Assembly: GCF_021369635.1 (NCBI RefSeq)
Contig: NZ_JAJNBZ010000034.1
Location: 1-62,466, forward strand
Direction: 5' to 3'
Length of the DNA: 62,466 bases
Source of the DNA: Paenibacillus profundus
GTDB lineage: Bacteria; Bacillota; Bacilli; Paenibacillales; Paenibacillaceae
The notes below the pieces were generated by a model that searched no databases, had not been told where the DNA came from, and saw nothing but the letters and a program-made list of their open reading frames with translations. Numbering within the stretch: the stretch's first letter is position 1; every line of letters begins with the position of its first letter. Below, piece after piece: positions 60,953 to 62,466 of the stretch. The translations under genes were made by a program, and so were the position numbers.

Positions 60953-61119
60953 TATGTTAATTGCATATTGATTTTTAAAAAGAAGAAGCGCCCGCTTCTC
61001 ACCTGACCGACGTAGGTTGGCTGGTTCCTAGACTATTACTGCATGGCAGTGTTTCACATGAATGATTAATGTCTATGTGAGGGATGTGGGCTCTTTTCAA
61101 GAGCTTACATCCCTCTTTT
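60953..61119 (+). ncRNA. infC operon leader (L20 leader-type RNA)
   Basis: The leader contains GAAGCGCCCGCTTCTCACC, CGACGTAGGTTGGCTGGTT and a GCATGGCAGTGTTTCACATG stretch typical of the leader ahead of infC in Bacillus and Paenibacillus, and ends in an intrinsic terminator. In Bacillus the L20 protein binds this leader and causes early termination, giving autoregulation. The assignment rests on position, terminator and remembered sequence features. Confidence 0.75.
61079..61119 (+). terminator. Leader attenuator/terminator before infC
   Basis: GAGGGATGTGGGCTC (61079-61093) pairs with GAGCTTACATCCCTC (61101-61115), with G-U pairing, and TTTT follows. It lies about 45 bases before infC, so it acts as the L20-responsive attenuator. 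Confidence 0.88.
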
Positions 61120-61165
61120 GCTCAACATAAGCAGATAGGGAATTCGAATATGGAGGTGGCACACC

Positions 61166-61684
61166 ATTAGCAAGGATCATATGATTAACGAGGAAATTCG
61201 TGCGAAGGAAGTTCGTTTAGTCGGTGCAGAAGGCGAGCAGATTGGTATTAAACCGTTCCGCGAGGCGCTGCAAATGGCGTTTGACGCGAACTTGGACTTG
61301 GTTAACGTGGCTCCGCAGGCGAAACCGCCTGTATGTCGTATTATGGACTACGGTAAGTTCCGTTACGAGACACAGAAGAAAGAGAAAGAAGCACGCAAGA
61401 ACCAGAAAACGGTGGACATCAAGGAAGTATGGTTCCGTGCGAATATCGACGAGCATGATTTTCAGACGAAACTGCGTAACGTCTTGAAGTTTTTGCGTGA
61501 AGGCGATAAAGTAAAATGCTCCGTTCGTTTCCGTGGACGTGAGATCGCGCATTCTGCCATCGGCAAGAAGGTATTGGATCGTGTTCTGGAGGAAGCGAAA
61601 GAGCTTTGTAATGTAGAGCGTGCAGCGAAGTTGGAAGGCCGCAGTATGATTATGATACTGGCGCCGAACACCACCAGCAACTAA
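61166..61684 (+). CDS. infC: Translation initiation factor IF-3
   Basis: IF-3 keeps 30S subunits free and checks start codons. The 172-residue product has the N-domain (NEEIRAKEVRLVGAEGEQ, PPVCRIMDYGKFRYE) and C-domain (KEVWFRANIDEHDFQTKL, VRFRGREIAHSAIGKKVLD) typical of IF-3. The true start is ATT at 61166 (ATT AGC AAG GAT CAT ATG): GGAGGTGG lies six bases before it, and there is no good site before the ATG at 61181. An AUU start is a known device by which IF-3 represses its own translation. Confidence 0.95.
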   Translation: MSKDHMINEEIRAKEVRLVGAEGEQIGIKPFREALQMAFDANLDLVNVAPQAKPPVCRIMDYGKFRYETQKKEKEARKNQKTVDIKEVWFRANIDEHDFQTKLRNVLKFLREGDKVKCSVRFRGREIAHSAIGKKVLDRVLEEAKELCNVERAAKLEGRSMIMILAPNTTSN

Positions 61685-61748
61685 GCGATGCCCGCCGCGC
61701 AGGGTATAGGCGGCGGATGGAATTACCGAACTTGAGGAGGAAATGATT

Positions 61749-61949
61749 ATGCCTAAAATGAAAACGCACAGCAGCTTGAAAGGCCGCTTTAAAATTACAG
61801 GTACAGGTAAGGTTCGCCGCTACAAAGCGTACCGCAACCACTTGCTTTCCCACAAATCAAACCGTACGAAGCGCGTTCTTGCAACAAGCCCGGTTATGGC
61901 AGCTGGCGACGTTCGTCGTATGAAGCAGCAATTAGCTAATTTGAAATAA
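61749..61949 (+). CDS. rpmI: Ribosomal protein L35
   Basis: A 66-residue basic protein of the 50S subunit, MPKMKTHSSLKGRFKITGTG then RRYKAYRNHLLSHKSNRTKR, the standard L35 sequence. ATG 61749 is nine bases after GAGGAGG; an ATG at 61743 is too close to it. It is second in infC-rpmI-rplT. Confidence 0.97.
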   Translation: MPKMKTHSSLKGRFKITGTGKVRRYKAYRNHLLSHKSNRTKRVLATSPVMAAGDVRRMKQQLANLK

Positions 61950-61993
61950 GCAATTTTACGGATACATGAATTCGATTGGGAGGTTAACAAGAA

Positions 61994-62353
61994 ATGGCAC
62001 GAGTAAAAGGCGGATTTACGACACGTCGTCGTCATAAGAAAGTATTGAAATTAGCAAAAGGTTACTTCGGTTCTAAACACCGTATTTTTAGAACAGCGAA
62101 TGAGCAAGTGATGAAATCCTTGCTTTATGCATATCGTGATCGCCGCAATAAGAAGCGCGACTTCCGCAGATTGTGGATCGTTCGTATCAATGCAGCAGCT
62201 CGCATGAACGGCATGTCCTACAGCAAGATGATGCACGGCTTGAAATTGGCTGGTGTAGACATCAACCGCAAAATGCTGGCTGAATTGGCAGTGAACGACA
62301 TCAACGCGTTCAACTCCTTGGCAACAGTTGCAAAAGAAAAAGTTAACGCGTAA
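61994..62353 (+). CDS. rplT: Ribosomal protein L20
   Basis: The 119-residue 50S protein begins [20 protein letters not shown] and contains [20 protein letters not shown] and [16 protein letters not shown], diagnostic for L20. It assembles early on 23S rRNA and in Firmicutes represses its own operon through the leader. GGGAGGT precedes the ATG. A strong terminator follows. Confidence 0.97.
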   Translation: MARVKGGFTTRRRHKKVLKLAKGYFGSKHRIFRTANEQVMKSLLYAYRDRRNKKRDFRRLWIVRINAAARMNGMSYSKMMHGLKLAGVDINRKMLAELAVNDINAFNSLATVAKEKVNA

Positions 62354-62369
62354 GCGATGACGGTAAATA

Positions 62370-62409
62370 AAGCAGCGCATTCGAAGCTCTTCGAATGCGC
62401 TGCTTTTTT
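62370..62409 (+). terminator. Terminator of infC-rpmI-rplT
   Basis: AAGCAGCGCATTCGAAG (62370-62386) pairs almost fully with CTTCGAATGCGCTGCTT (62389-62405), followed by T residues. It is a very strong intrinsic terminator. Confidence 0.95.
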
Positions 62410-62411
62410 AG

Positions 62412-62466
62412 GTGCGCCCGGCATGGGCGATAACTCGGCGGTGAAAGTCCGCTACAGGCTTGGCAG
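62412..62466 (+). mobile_element. 5' end of a group II intron (runs off the window)
   Basis: Starting two bases after the terminator's T run, GTGCGCCCGGCATGGGCG opens a segment with AACTCGGCGGTGAAAGTCC and GCTACAGGCTTGGCAG. GTGCG is the group II intron 5' splice-site consensus, and GGTGAAAGTCC is a familiar domain I segment of reverse-transcriptase-encoding bacterial introns. Insertion right behind a terminator hairpin is a known preference of group IIC introns. The catalytic domains and any reverse transcriptase lie outside the window. Confidence 0.75.

Noticed and set aside
1..62466. tRNA or rRNA genes and phage structural modules
   Set aside because: No segment showed tRNA-like arms, rRNA sequence, or recognisable phage structural or integrase genes.

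Overview
The window reads as chromosomal DNA of a low- to mid-GC Firmicute, most likely a Paenibacillus or close relative. The support is strong AGGAGG-type ribosome binding sites, frequent TTG starts, a secreted protein with three S-layer homology (SLH) repeats, a SAM-I riboswitch on metNIQ, a ZTP riboswitch on folD, an infC-rpmI-rplT operon with an AUU-initiated infC, and ytqA/ytqB homologues. The genus is inferred from gene content and style; no database was searched.

Layout. 1-2.3 kb: an AT-rich accessory stretch (a probably frameshifted DUF3267 membrane protein, a GNAT acetyltransferase, a small monooxygenase-fold protein, coding scraps). 2.3-6.6 kb: a sugar ABC importer without its ATPase plus an MDR dehydrogenase. 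7.4-9.1 kb: ZTP riboswitch, folD and fchA. 9.1-12.5 kb: MFS permease, M29 aminopeptidase and a small basic protein. 12.5-13.9 kb: a second AT-rich patch with broken genes and another GNAT. 13.9-20.2 kb: a 2114-residue SLH-anchored multidomain exoprotein. 20.5-26 kb: a Gfo/Idh oxidoreductase, a secreted beta-propeller protein and an orphan pair of oligopeptide-type permeases. 26.3-30.3 kb: SAM-riboswitch-controlled metN-metI-metQ with a coupled iron-type dehydrogenase. 30.3-33.4 kb: truncated cupin, radical SAM protein, a 57-bp tandem repeat and an RluA-type pseudouridine synthase. 33.6-37.7 kb: recQ-csaA-B12/radical SAM operon. 38-39.7 kb: a DUF2167 protein and a helical hypothetical protein. 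39.7-44.2 kb: a lantibiotic-immunity-type ABC transporter with its two-component system. 44.3-49.4 kb: a probable YidC fragment, an MFS exporter with a divergent ArsR-type regulator and palindromic operator, a CPBP protease, a one-polypeptide histidine kinase/NarL regulator, and an erythromycin esterase remnant. 49.5-53.2 kb: a small multidrug export protein, then ytqA-ytqB-VOC-manA. 53.4-55.4 kb: an unassigned ORF, an orphan sugar-type binding lipoprotein and a 57-residue conserved-looking protein. 55.6-60.9 kb: trmB, a UgtP-like glycolipid glycosyltransferase, a PAP2 phosphatase, a decayed family-4 glycosyltransferase and an intact family-2 glycosyltransferase. 60.9-62.4 kb: infC-rpmI-rplT. 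The last 55 bases look like the 5' end of a group II intron sitting directly behind the rplT terminator.

Most of the window is conventional. The points that stand out are the two riboswitches and what they control, the kinase-regulator fusion, the composite SLH protein, the number of decaying genes (cupin, erythromycin esterase, GT4, YidC, dockerin-like tail, broken AT-rich genes), a dispersed intergenic repeat family related to the 57-bp array, and the group II intron boundary. I found no CRISPR array, no tRNA or rRNA gene, and no clearly new multi-gene system.
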